Origin: UBA6522 sp965237785
GTDB lineage: Bacteria; Pseudomonadota; Gammaproteobacteria; Steroidobacterales; Rariloculaceae
Assembly (NCBI GenBank): GCA_965237785.1
Contig: OZ250159.1
Location: forward strand, 3,038,001 to 3,102,000
Direction: 5' to 3'
Length of the DNA stretch: 64,000 bases
The notes under the pieces were generated by a model. It searched no databases and was not told where the DNA came from. It worked only from the letters and a program-made list of their open reading frames with translations. Each line of letters begins with the position of its first letter. Positions within the stretch are counted from its first letter, which is position 1. Both the position numbers and the translations under genes were made by a program. This document shows positions 1 through 10,116 of this stretch, in pieces.

Positions 1-185
1 AGCATGAATCCGATTATTCCACTAACTGCCTACGACGCAAACTACTAGGAAACCATAACTCCATGATTTTGCGAGAAATGTCGCACGCGCCGCCGCGTGT
101 AATCCTTACAATTCGAAATTGATTTTCTGGCTCGCTGAAGATAGGCTACTGGCAATCCCCCCTGCGGTTTCGAGCGCAGGGCGCA

Positions 186-212
186 GGGCCTCTTCGGAGG
201 CCCTTGCTTTTT
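186..212 (+). terminator. Intrinsic terminator
   Basis: A perfect 7-bp GC stem (GGGCCTC / GAGGCCC) closed by a TTCG tetraloop is followed by TTGCTTTTT. This is a textbook rho-independent terminator on the plus strand. No gene that it would end is recognisable in the 185 bases to its left, so that gene probably lies outside the window or has been lost. Confidence 0.75.
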
Positions 213-224
213 AGGCTGGGACCA

Positions 225-314
225 ATGCGCACGACGGTCTACGTCGACGGATTCAATCTCTATTACGGAGCCCTCAAGCGCTCTGCCTGGAAATGGTTGG
301 ACTTATTCGCCCTG
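225..314 (+). pseudogene. NYN-domain (PIN-like RNase) gene, 5' fragment
   Basis: The first ~30 codons read MRTTVYVDGFNLYYGAL... and then KWLDL, the hallmark start of NYN/LabA-like (DUF88) proteins, with the metal-binding Asp in the YVDGFNLYY strand. After about residue 30 the frame runs into the antisense of the neighbouring M16 gene and loses all similarity. Only the N-terminal strand and helix of a domain that normally spans ~150-200 residues remain. The gene was cut by the same rearrangement that placed it tail-to-tail with the peptidase gene, so no product is expected. Confidence 0.65.
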
Positions 315-2131
315 AAAAATACTCTCCACCGGTACCGTGTAGATCCTGTCCTCAGTAATCCCCAACGGCAGGGTCGAGATTTCCTCGTCCTCCGCCAGCA
401 CTTCCTCGGGCATCTCCTGCGCGTACTCGATGGGGCTGGGCGCATCCGCGGCAAGCGCCTCGCGCAACCCCTCGGCGTCGCCGGTGACGATGGCAATCTT
501 GAGGTTCTCGTACTGGAGATGCTCGCGGATGGCGGCGTTGACCTCCTCCAACGTGAGTTCGCCCAGGACTTCCCTGAAGCGCGCCAGGTGACCCTCGCCG
601 CCGATGCCGTAGAAGCGGTCATCCATGGCGTAGCCGAGCCGCTGGGAGGTGGTGACCGCAAAGTGCAGGATGTACTTGTTGAGGAACGAGCGGGTGAGTT
701 CGAATTCCTCCTCGGTGAGGCCGTTGTCGACCAGGTTCTCGAGTTCGCGGATGGCGGCACGCAGGGCGAAAAGCGCCTGGTGGTTGGGGAGCGTGCGGAT
801 CCAGACTTCGAATATCTGTTTGTGGCGCGCCACGTTGACCGGTGGCTTGGTCCGCCGCCCACCTTCCGGGTAGGCCTCGATGTAGGAGTAGTCGCCGTAG
901 TTGAGGCCGCGGACCTCGCGGATGACCTCGAACAGGTGACTCGACTGGTTGCGGTGCTCGCCGAGCCACGAGTTGGCGACCCAGAGCGCGTAGAAGTCCC
1001 GTTCGCCGCGGCTCACGTCGATGGGGAAGCCGAAGCTGATGGATGCGTCGGCGCCGGGCTTGGAAACCAGGAGGACTTCGCGGCCTTCAATTTCGGGGGT
1101 GTTGATCATGATGGCGGCCGAGGCCGTTCCCGGGGGCGCTGCGGCATCCGCCACAGCATCCGAGTCCGATCCGTCGCTGGGAGCCTCGCCCGATCCGTCG
1201 CCGGAAGCCTCGTCCGATGCTTCGGCGGCATCGGTCCCGGCATCCGCCCCGGCATCCGATCCTCCCGGCAAGTTCGCCAGCGACCCGTCGAAGCGCTGCG
1301 TCAGCGCGTCATCGAATCCGCCGGCCAGGCCGGGAGTCGCATTCGCTCGGCTGAAGTGACCTTCGTAGAAGCCGCGGACGTCATCCAGCGTGATGGATTG
1401 CAGTCCCTCCACGGTCCCGACCGTCGGGTGGGCGTAGGACGTACCGCTGTAGACGAACTCATAGAGCGCCGCCTTGCCCAGTTCCTCGTCGGAGGAGAAG
1501 CGGAGCGCGTTCTCCAGGTAGTTGACGGCGTCGTTCCTGATGCGCTGGAAGTCGTCGGCATCGAAGGCCGGTCGCAGGTAGGCGTCCGAGTAGAGTTCGA
1601 AGAAGAGGTCGAGGTTGTCCCGGTGCGTGCGCCCGGTGAGCGTGGTCATCTCCCGGTCGACGCGGACGTCGTAGGAAGATGCGATCGGGTAGAGCGCCTC
1701 CAGGATCTCCTCGTAGCGCCGGTTCTCCGTCGACGCGTCCGCCAGCATCTGCCCGGTCAGGTAGGCAAGGCCCTCCTTGCCCGGCGGGTCGTTCTGGGAA
1801 CCGACGTCGAAGGACAGCGAGAACGAAATGGTCGCGTCCGATGGCACGGGTACCAGCACGGTTGAGGATTCGGTCGCGGATTCGGCCGATGCATCCATCG
1901 ACGCGTCCATCGACTCCGCCGCGGATGGCGTAACGGTTGGGTCCATTGATTCATTCACGGTTCGATCTTCGGTGGTGCAGGCGGCAAGGGTGGCCAAGAC
2001 GAGCCAGGCAGGCCAGGCAGGCCAGCCGCGCATCGGGGCATTGCCTGTGGCCCGCCCTCGCTCGTCGGAGTCGGAGGCTGCGGGCGACCGCCCGAGAACA
2101 CCTGAGCCGAGTGATCGGCGGGTCGCGGCGC

Positions 2132-2135
<4 letters not shown>
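303..2135 (-). CDS. M16-family protein, catalytically inactive subunit, putative lipoprotein
   Basis: About 610 residues. The usual M16 zinc motif HxxEH is absent, while the M16 C-terminal-domain signature around LFEVIREVRGLNYG and the 'AFxxDDFQRIRNDAV' helix are present, as in the inactive half of two-subunit M16 peptidases. The GTG start at 2135 overlaps the TGA of the upstream peptidase (GTGA) behind a GAGGGA ribosome site, indicating translational coupling. An internal ATG at 2033 would give a cleaner lipoprotein signal ending LATLAAC, so that start is a serious alternative. A ~45-residue Asp/Ser/Ala-rich insertion lies near the middle and a similar tract follows the lipobox. It probably works with the active subunit in the envelope. 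Confidence 0.8.
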
Positions 2136-3502
<1,367 letters not shown>

Positions 3503-3690
3503 GGTTATTCGGTGCGTTTTGGACGGGGACAATATACACCGATGTCGATACGGTGAGTGCGCGTGCCAGTGCGGCGTACTTTGCCGGCAACCCTCCCGGG
3601 CGATGGACGAGTTGACTACCAGCGCGCGCCCGCTGGTCTGGTGGCGGACATTGTTCTGTCACCTGAGAAGTGATAGGTTACAGATAAAGC

Positions 3691-3969
3691 ATGATAGTTG
3701 GCTTTCGTCACCGGGGTCTCGAGCGATTGTCCGTGAAGGGAGACCACCGGCGAGTTTCTCCACAGATCATCGCCAAGGTCGAGCGGGTTCTCGCCCGTCT
3801 CGACGTAGCGGCCGGGCCTTCAGACATGAATCTGCCGGGTTTTGGACTCCACCCGCTGAAAGGATCTCTGGCCGGTTATTGGGCAGTGACGGTGTCCGGC
3901 AATTGGCGCGTCATGTTTCGCTTCGACGGGCCCAACGTCCGGGATGTGGACTTGATCGACTATCACTAG
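3691..3969 (+). CDS. higB: HigB-type toxin (RelE superfamily mRNA interferase)
   Basis: A 92-residue protein with the HigB/RelE pattern: basic N-terminus, RVLARLDVA helix, 'LHPLKG' turn, and C-terminal strand WRVMFRFDGPNVRDVDLIDYH. Such toxins cut mRNA on the ribosome. The gene ends 12 bases before the HigA antitoxin gene, in the toxin-first order typical of hig loci. It appears intact and full length. Autoregulation by the HigA-HigB complex is expected from the family, but no clear operator was seen upstream. Confidence 0.9.
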   Translation: MIVGFRHRGLERLSVKGDHRRVSPQIIAKVERVLARLDVAAGPSDMNLPGFGLHPLKGSLAGYWAVTVSGNWRVMFRFDGPNVRDVDLIDYH

Positions 3970-3981
3970 GAGGATCGGAAC

Positions 3982-4272
3982 ATGGCCATGAAGAATCCAC
4001 CTCATCCGGGTCTTTCGGTTCGCCACGATTGTCTTGAGCCCCTGGGACTCAGCGTATCCGAGGCGGCGCGCAAGCTCGGGGTCAGCCGCAAGCAGCTTTC
4101 GGACATTGTCAATTGCCGTGCGGGCATCTCTCCCGAGATGGCGATCCGCCTCGACAAGGCGTTCGGAGGCGGCGCAGAAACCTGGTACCGGCTTCAATCG
4201 TCCTATGCGCTGGCCCAGGCAATGAAGACGGCTGATCGGATCAGCGTTGAGCAGGTATCGCCAGCGAATTGA
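3982..4272 (+). CDS. higA: HigA-type antitoxin (XRE/VapI family)
   Basis: A 96-residue helix-turn-helix protein: GLSVSEAARKLGVSRKQ followed by LSDIVN and 'ISPEMAIRLDKAFGG', the VapI/HigA consensus, then WYRLQSSYAL. It binds and neutralises HigB and represses the pair. It follows higB with a 12-base gap and a GGAG-like ribosome site. Intact. Confidence 0.92.
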   Translation: MAMKNPPHPGLSVRHDCLEPLGLSVSEAARKLGVSRKQLSDIVNCRAGISPEMAIRLDKAFGGGAETWYRLQSSYALAQAMKTADRISVEQVSPAN

Positions 4273-4457
4273 TTGGCGACGTTAGCGACTGACAAGCCAG
4301 TTTCTCCGCCGCGGCCTCGGCGGAGGCGGCACGGCAAATGGCCTAATCGCCTTGACCAGCTACCGGTTCTGCTACGCCGTGACGTCCTTGAGCACCGCGT
4401 CGGCGACGGTCTACGGAATCGGGGCATGCGCTCACCATTGTTCCCGGTCGCCCGTGC

Positions 4458-5123
4458 TCAGAGAAGCCCGGCCAGGAATCGGGCAAGCGGATCGATATTT
4501 CGATGGACGCTTGCCTGCTCCAGGGCGGCCATGTAGTCGTCGCGTCGATCTACCTTGATGACAGTCCATGGATAGCCGCCCGAAGCCATCATTACATTCA
4601 TCAGGAATCGACCCATTCGACCATTGCCGTCCATGTAGGGGTGAATGTAAACGAACATGAAATGCCCGAGGACGACCCGCACGGCCGGTTGCTCCTCTTC
4701 TCTCAGAAGACTGAACAGGGCTGGCATCAGGCCCAGAACCGCTTCGCGTGATGGCGGCACGTGCATGGATTGTCGGATGTAAACTGGACCACCCCGGTAA
4801 CCGGCAAGATCGCCGGGCCGCACAATGCCTGCCGTAACTCTCGGCGCGAACAGTTCCCTGTACCAGGCGCCATGGTCATCATCTGCGACCTGTCCGGCAT
4901 TTGCCCCCTTTAGAACCTTCGTGACACTTTCCTTGACGACCTGAAACGCTTCAAAATATCCCTTCGCCGCGAGCGCATTGCGGTTTTCCCGATCCTTTTC
5001 CTTGTTGTCCGGATCCCACTCGCCGTCCCGTACCCGTCTTATGAGATCTTCACTTACCCGGTAGCCTTCGATTGACAGCGAATGGTAGGCATCCGTGACA
5101 TAGACTTCTTCGACCTTCCTCAT
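4458..5123 (-). CDS. Fic-domain protein (AMPylase-type), probably 5' truncated
   Basis: About 221 residues with the full Fic motif HPYMDGNGRMGRF near residue 162, so the AMP-transfer loop is intact. The N-terminal SLSIEG matches the inhibitory-helix motif (S/T)xxxE(G/N), placing it among self-inhibited class II Fic proteins. Relatives carry ~100-150 more residues before VEEVYVTDAYHSLSIEG. Here an in-frame TAG lies eight codons upstream of the ATG, and coding-like codons (EVDVDAY) fill the gap, so the 5' part of the gene seems lost. It stands alone, with no antitoxin next to it. Whether the shortened protein folds is uncertain. Confidence 0.75.
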   Translation of the reverse strand: MRKVEEVYVTDAYHSLSIEGYRVSEDLIRRVRDGEWDPDNKEKDRENRNALAAKGYFEAFQVVKESVTKVLKGANAGQVADDDHGAWYRELFAPRVTAGIVRPGDLAGYRGGPVYIRQSMHVPPSREAVLGLMPALFSLLREEEQPAVRVVLGHFMFVYIHPYMDGNGRMGRFLMNVMMASGGYPWTVIKVDRRDDYMAALEQASVHRNIDPLARFLAGLL

Positions 5124-5485
5124 GTAGGCGTCGACATCGACCTCTTTCTACAGCGACAATCAAGATGAGAATTTACCGACAATCAGGATGAGAAAGCCGA
5201 GGTCGCGCGGCTTGGGCGATGGACCAGTAGCTTACTGCCCGCTGCAAATGGCTTCTTGGGTATTCTCATGGCAAGGAAGCCTACCGGCCACATGTGCAGG
5301 GAATATGGAGATGGTTTGATGCAGCGGGCGATTCGATAGCGCGGCGGCGCCACGGTGGAGAATACGCTGGCGCCGAGGAAGCGCTGAGCCTGTTCCGGAA
5401 TTTCGCGGGCAGGGAGCCGAACGTGGAGCCGCTGTTGGAGAGGCGGGGGTTGAATCAGGGGACGCGCGGCGGGCCAGGCATTAAC

Positions 5486-6748
5486 TTACCATGCGGTCGT
5501 AAGCCGGAATCCCGGATAGACAAACGCTCTGGAAATTCTGTCGCAGTCTTGCTCTGTGACCCCTTCGGCTCTGGCGATTGCGTACCACCGGTCGCGCACG
5601 GTCTGCTCCATGGTTTGAATCGTCGCTTCGGCATCGGCGCGATCGATCAGAAACCGGGCATGCTGCGACAGCAGGTTGTCCACATGGGCATAGCGGCCCA
5701 TGTCCCCGCAGATGAGCGCTAGGTCGCGTCGTTCGATACTGATGGGAGTTGACGGGGTCAGGTCGTACGCGGGTGAAAGTGCCCAGTCCGTATCCAACGC
5801 GATGACGGCGTGGTTGCGGGGGTGATCGTCGGTATTCGAAATCAGTGCGTTAAAGCACATGCGCCGGAACAGCTCCTGCGCATCTTGTTGCGGCTGCGAC
5901 GAAAGTCGACGCAGTTCTTCGACGAGCAGAACGTAAGACCATTTGGCCCGGTCGTGATGAGTGTCGTCAGCGCGCAGCAACGTCAACGCACTCAGGAAAC
6001 GCGCGCGCCGATAACCGGCGTCCGTGCTTTGTCGGTCGAAACGCTTCACCAATAGCACGTCGCGGTCGCCCGCAGTTGCGAGGCGGCTTTCCGCCACCGT
6101 CAAACCGCATTCACGGGCAAGCACGAGCATCGCGCGCTCCACCCGCGCGTGATTCCAGCGATCGTCCGGCCGGTTGAACTTGGCTACCCACACGTCATTG
6201 TCATCCTGAACCACCGCCTTTGGCCGCGCGCCGCCCATGGATGCCCCGGCGAGAAGCAACATCCTCGCTTGCTCCGAATCAGGATCTATCGGTAGGTCAT
6301 TGCCGGTAATGATGGCGTCTGCCGTTCGCTGAAGATTCGCCAAGTCCACGGTACTGGCGAACTTTCTGCATGGCGCGGGCGGCTCTCGATTCAGACCAAA
6401 ACTCAGCGCGCCCGTGCGGTCTTCAGGTGAATACAGCAAATAATCGAGCTCGCCGAGCATCGCGTATCCCGAATGCCTCTCGATGACCAGCCGACCCCAG
6501 TAGTCCGGACCGGCGTCGCGCAGCGCACCGAAGACACCCTCAAGCCCGCGGGTTTCAAAGGATTCCGCCGTGAGCCTCAGATCCACAGGATCGATGGGAA
6601 CGGCGTTCGGGCGTGCCAGGTAGCTTCGTCCGTAGACAAACCTGCCCGTTGGAACACCATTTCGATCAACGCTGAGTGCAAACCTGCCGGCCGTCACGAA
6701 CTCCGTGTCGCCAGGCAGAACGATGTACACGTAGCACTCGTCGTTCAT
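5486..6748 (-). CDS. hipA: HipA-type serine/threonine kinase toxin
   Basis: A 420-residue HipA. It has the N-terminal HipA_N region, the Gly-rich 'GASMGGARPKA' ATP-loop (Ser that is autophosphorylated in the family), catalytic block FNALISNTDDHPRNHA (metal-binding N and D), and AYDLTPS near the end. HipA kinases typically phosphorylate glutamyl-tRNA synthetase and cause dormancy; the target here is not readable. It follows the hipB-like gene by nine bases and ends 363 bases from the fic gene. Intact. Confidence 0.92.
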   Translation of the reverse strand: MNDECYVYIVLPGDTEFVTAGRFALSVDRNGVPTGRFVYGRSYLARPNAVPIDPVDLRLTAESFETRGLEGVFGALRDAGPDYWGRLVIERHSGYAMLGELDYLLYSPEDRTGALSFGLNREPPAPCRKFASTVDLANLQRTADAIITGNDLPIDPDSEQARMLLLAGASMGGARPKAVVQDDNDVWVAKFNRPDDRWNHARVERAMLVLARECGLTVAESRLATAGDRDVLLVKRFDRQSTDAGYRRARFLSALTLLRADDTHHDRAKWSYVLLVEELRRLSSQPQQDAQELFRRMCFNALISNTDDHPRNHAVIALDTDWALSPAYDLTPSTPISIERRDLALICGDMGRYAHVDNLLSQHARFLIDRADAEATIQTMEQTVRDRWYAIARAEGVTEQDCDRISRAFVYPGFRLTTAW

Positions 6749-6757
6749 GCAAAGGCC

Positions 6758-7099
6758 CTAGAAGTCGTCGTCCAGACGTTGCGATTGGCGCGCCCGGGCA
6801 CGCTCGCGACGTGAGCTGAGGGCCAATCCCTCCTTGTCGAGCGCCGGATCGGCGACATCACTCAGGCGATGCAACAGGTTGTAGGTCCAAAGTAAGGCTA
6901 CATAGACCGCAACACCTGTTGACGGCTTGCCCTTCTCGGCGTCGGACACGGGTCGCGGACCCGTGCCGATCTTCTCGGCGACGTCCTTTATCGTCAAGTT
7001 CCTGCGTAGCCTCGCTGTGCGCAGGCTGGCGCCAAGACGCTTCAAAGCGTCTTCAACCGCATAGGGTGGTGCAGTTGTCAGTGTATTCCTTGCCGTCAT
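6758..7099 (-). CDS. hipB: HipB-type XRE antitoxin/repressor
   Basis: A 113-residue protein with a helix-turn-helix at about residues 22-75 (LRTARLRRNLTIKDVAEKIG), as in HipB repressors, and a basic, disordered tail ending RLDDDF. It precedes hipA with a nine-base gap and should neutralise the kinase and repress the operon through the palindromes just upstream of its ATG. Confidence 0.88.
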   Translation of the reverse strand: MTARNTLTTAPPYAVEDALKRLGASLRTARLRRNLTIKDVAEKIGTGPRPVSDAEKGKPSTGVAVYVALLWTYNLLHRLSDVADPALDKEGLALSSRRERARARQSQRLDDDF

Positions 7100-7103
7100 C
7101 TGC

Positions 7104-7147
7104 TTTTAAGAGCATTTAAAAGACTTTAATATGCTATTAAAAGCATA
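7104..7147. promoter_or_regulatory. Operator palindromes upstream of hipBA
   Basis: Two AT-rich inverted repeats sit directly before hipB: TTTTAA-6-TTAAAA (7104-7121) and TATGCT-6-AGCATA (7130-7147), with the same arm and spacer lengths. They lie where the hipB promoter must be, so they are the likely HipB binding sites. The repeated TTTAAAAG core suggests cooperative binding. Confidence 0.6.
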
Positions 7148-7178
7148 CCGAATAGTTTTGCAAAGGCAAACAGATCTA

Positions 7179-7219
7179 CGTTCGTCTACTTTGCTTGCGG
7201 CAAGCAAAGAAAACGAACG
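7179..7219. repeat. 41-base inverted repeat
   Basis: CGTTCGT-3-CTTTGCTTGC-1-GCAAGCAAAG-3-ACGAACG: two perfect arm segments of 10 and 7 bases separated by mismatched triplets around a single central base. It could be a REP-like element, a transcription barrier or a protein site. No U-rich tail follows, so it is not a standard terminator. Confidence 0.7.
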
Positions 7220-7785
7220 ATTCACGATACCCCTTCCGCGGTTGTGCTTGCCTCGATATTGCAGCTTTTGGGTACCTGTTTCAAACCGTGCTGGCGCAAT
7301 TGGGCCGAAGTGCCCGGCTCGCAGGGATCCGCCATCGCCTGGCGCGCTCAATCCCACGCCTCGGCCGCAGGGATTCTGAATTTCTCGGTGATGTGGCGCG
7401 ATAAGGAGGTAGACAATATACGGCGATGTCGCAGATGCTTTGATCTAACGGGCCATTTACGGCGGATATATGCGATGGCCGTTGGGCAAGCAGCTTGCGT
7501 CACCGAACCGACCTTGAATTAGAAGCACGGGAGCGACGCAAGAGGCTCGTAGAGTGCGTACCGGACGTGGTTTAGTAAACAAAATCAATGCCTTGATGTC
7601 GAATTATAATGTTCCGACGTAATTTGTCTACGTTGTCTAATTGGTCGACAAAATGTATATTTGATTCGCCCTGCAGGGACCTTTAGTGACACGGCGAGAC
7701 GGGGACGCGCTTTGGGGGGAACCCAAGCCGTTGGGGTCAAGGGGCGAAGGAGGGGCCACGATGTCGTACCTGATGGGATTGGAAC

Positions 7786-7813
7786 GACGCTTGCCACGGG
7801 ATTGGCAAGCGTC
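7786..7813. repeat. 11-bp perfect hairpin
   Basis: GACGCTTGCCA and TGGCAAGCGTC form a perfect 11-bp stem around a CGGGAT loop. There is no U tail. It lies in a region with no coding content and is a candidate structured RNA element or protein-binding palindrome. Confidence 0.6.
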
Positions 7814-8041
7814 CGAAAGATAAGAAATGCCGCCTCGACCGAGGATTGGCGAGTTCGATCCTTACTGACCCAAATTTTGATGTCCATTGCTTTTGAATCA
7901 AGAGACGGTGCCGGTCCCTCGCGCATGCGGCGACGCTCGTTTGGCGAACAATCCTGGAATCTACGAGGTACGGTAATGGCGACCTACAGGCTGGCGCACG
8001 TTGCAACCGTCCGATCTAGCTTATGAGCATGGAGAATTCGT

Positions 8042-8260
8042 ATGGGTGAACTTATAGCTAACGGGACACAAGAATCTGACATTGACACAAACTCTCTGTT
8101 GGAAGCTTTGAGGAAAGCAGGAGAAGAAATGTCTGCCGCCGATTTTCGGGAGCAGGCCATCTCGTATGTGATGGGTTGTGTTGGTGGAGATGACCCGGAG
8201 GCTCGAGAAAGGGTAAAGCATTTCCTCGAGAAGAAATACGGTTCGATTTCCGAGCCGTGA
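8042..8260 (+). CDS. Small protein coupled to Fic (candidate antitoxin)
   Basis: A 72-residue acidic, helical protein. Its ATGA overlap with the following fic gene indicates translational coupling, and its size and position match antitoxins of Fic toxins. No (S/T)xxxE(G/N) inhibitory motif of the VbhA type is visible, so it would have to act differently. The central FREQAISYVMGCV segment looks like the conserved part. The family was not recognised; function is inferred from context only. Confidence 0.7.
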   Translation: MGELIANGTQESDIDTNSLLEALRKAGEEMSAADFREQAISYVMGCVGGDDPEARERVKHFLEKKYGSISEP

Positions 8261-8844
8261 TTCTCTATGAACTTGTAGGCCAAAATGAAAATGATCCTGT
8301 ATATCAAGAGCTGGCCTCTTCTAATTATGATCGGCAACTTGGGTTCCTTAATTCTCTCGTTTCTTCCGCACTAGACTCCAAAAGACAGTTTCTATCGCAA
8401 ACTGTCATCAAGGCTCTAAATTACCACGCCATCGCTTGTCTCCATCCATATGCAGGCGAGTACCGTCCATGTCCCGTTCGAGTTGGGAATTACAAAGCTC
8501 AGGAAGATTATCGCGTAGCAGCGTTAATGGACGATTTCGTAAATCTGGTAAATCGTTATTGGCATGAGACTGACACGGTTCAACTTTCTGCATATGTTCT
8601 ATGGCGCCTCAACTGGATCCATCCGTTCATCAACGGCAATGGGCGCACCGCGCGGGCCGCATGTTATTTTGTTCTCTGCGTTAAATCCGGCGGATGGTTC
8701 GGGGGTAAGACGATTCTGCCAGAACTACTACGACAAAACAGAGACCGGTATATTGAGGCCTTGAAGGAAGCCGATCAATCGTCGAAAACAACAAAGCTGT
8801 GTGAACTCATTGTGGAATTACTGAATGCACAGATAGCAACATGA
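8257..8844 (+). CDS. Fic-domain protein
   Basis: A 195-residue single-domain Fic protein with HPFINGNGRTARA at about residue 127, the catalytic His and the Gly/Asn/Arg anion-binding loop. The expected product is an AMPylase or related nucleotide transferase. The central part CLHPYAGEYRP... and the 'VRVG' strand correspond to the flap that holds the target peptide. No inhibitory helix is found inside the protein. It starts at the ATGA overlap with the 72-residue gene, which makes these two genes a likely toxin-antitoxin-like unit. Confidence 0.85.
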   Translation: MILYELVGQNENDPVYQELASSNYDRQLGFLNSLVSSALDSKRQFLSQTVIKALNYHAIACLHPYAGEYRPCPVRVGNYKAQEDYRVAALMDDFVNLVNRYWHETDTVQLSAYVLWRLNWIHPFINGNGRTARAACYFVLCVKSGGWFGGKTILPELLRQNRDRYIEALKEADQSSKTTKLCELIVELLNAQIAT

Positions 8845-9069
8845 CCAAATCCACCAAGGCGTTGAACCGGCGTGCGCGCCGCAAGAACTCCGACACATTC
8901 CCCGGACATTCTTCTCTATTCTCCCGATGGGCCGCTTCGTCACCTCCGAGCTTATTCTTCTGACTGCTCGCCATCTTACAAGGATAATCCATGCATCGCT
9001 GGGTCGCCGTTTTTCTGCTGGTCTCAGCGCTATTGCTGCGATTCAGGAGAGGAATAATTGAATGGTTTC

Positions 9070-9767
9070 CTAATTTCGCCTTTCGGCCACGACCATCAGT
9101 TTCCTTCTGTAGACGCTTACGGAATGGTCCTTGAGAAACTTCCGCAACGGCGATTTCTTGACCAGAAAACCATATAGCCGCCTGAACATACTGACCGCGT
9201 ACAGGAGCTTGACCTGGTCGTAGGACCCGGCAGGACAATTGGTCAGAAAGCGCATGTCGCCGCAATGGATGTAGCCCCCGAACGCCGACGCCAGCCTTGA
9301 GGCGAATGTATTTTCCCGCCCGATTCGCACGCTCTCTTGTTTGCCCTGGCATCCGCCTTGATGTCCCTGATGCTCATCGCTTCCGTGCCTCTGAATGCCA
9401 ATGCGATGAAACTCTCACCGGAAACCAATATGGCCTGGGTTCCGCCCCTGTCGAATGTTGCCGAGAGTTCCAGCCTTAGCGAATTCAGCGATTCCTCAAG
9501 AATGCTCCGTTCTTCCTCCGGGTCGTAGGCTACGCTGTCGATGAGTTTCAAAAGGGAAGCCTTCCTTCCGTCATCGATCAACCTTGAGATATTCTCGATG
9601 AACCACTCCTCTTGCTTTCCACCCGAGAACAGCGGGTTGAATCTGAGGTAAGCCAACTCCGACAGGCACGCCATCAGCCATGCGGTCCTGTCGCTATAAG
9701 CCTGTCGATAGGTCGGCAGCGACTTATCGAGCAACTCATTGGCGCGATTTTGTTCACTTACGTTCAT
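9070..9767 (-). pseudogene. Lipase-like (class 3 alpha/beta hydrolase) gene, copy 1, internally deleted
   Basis: The N-terminal ~150 residues (MNVSEQNRANELLDKSLPTY... to ...FIALAFRGTE..SIRDIKADA) match the start of class 3 lipase-like proteins. The last ~70 residues (GGYIHCGDMRFLTNCPAG ... KLMVVAERRN) match their end but lie in another frame. The middle, which should hold the nucleophile elbow GHSLGG and the Asp/His of the triad, is missing. The join is near 9300. Upstream of the ATG the frame runs into an unrelated PKD-like coding remnant (TEGLASSIIWRQTAG), so the 5' end is also a fusion. No active enzyme can be made. Confidence 0.75.
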
Positions 9768-9880
9768 AGTCATGGTCATGGTCATCGCGGTGAAGGACGG
9801 GGTGAGCGCGCCGGTTCGGTCAAGCGCTACCGGGGTACCTGCGGTCTGGCGCCATATTATGGACGAGGCCAGGCCTTCGG
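9070..9880. repeat. Direct repeat, copy 1 (with 16570-17393)
   Basis: About 810 bases, nearly identical to 16570-17393 in the same orientation, exactly 7500 bases apart through most of their length. Both carry the decayed lipase gene with the same internal deletion and frame switch. Homologous recombination between them would excise the whole ubiquitin-like locus in between. Confidence 0.85.
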
Positions 9881-10116
9881 TCAGCGTCGCGGAAAATGAA
9901 CCGGCCACAGCGTCGGCTTGCGGGCGGCGTGTTGGACTCGGCGTATCGGCGGCGCCGGGTATGGCCGCGTGCGGGCTGTAGGGAGTACGCTATGCATCAC
10001 TTCATACGAGATGCATCCAATGCCTCGAACAACGATCTCGATGCCGGAGGGGCTCGCCCGGATGGCGCAGCGCGAGGCTACGGGGAACACACTATGACCG
10101 CTCTCGACATTGCCGA

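Larger units (their letters stand above)
7148..8041. other. Non-coding stretch with hairpins
   Basis: About 890 bases lie between hipBA and the small-protein/fic operon. No reading frame on either strand has recognisable protein content. Two strong inverted repeats are listed separately. Around 7850 a GTTCGATCC string resembles a tRNA T-loop, but no cloverleaf can be built around it. The region may be a decayed gene or hold a small RNA. Confidence 0.4.

Noticed and set aside
315..1865. Long open plus-strand frame opposite the M16 gene
   Set aside because: Only its first ~30 codons (NYN) have protein similarity; the rest is the antisense of a clear M16 gene and has the Arg/Val/Gly-rich composition of a shadow frame.
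7820..7890. Possible tRNA (GTTCGATCC string)
   Set aside because: No acceptor or anticodon stems can be formed around it.
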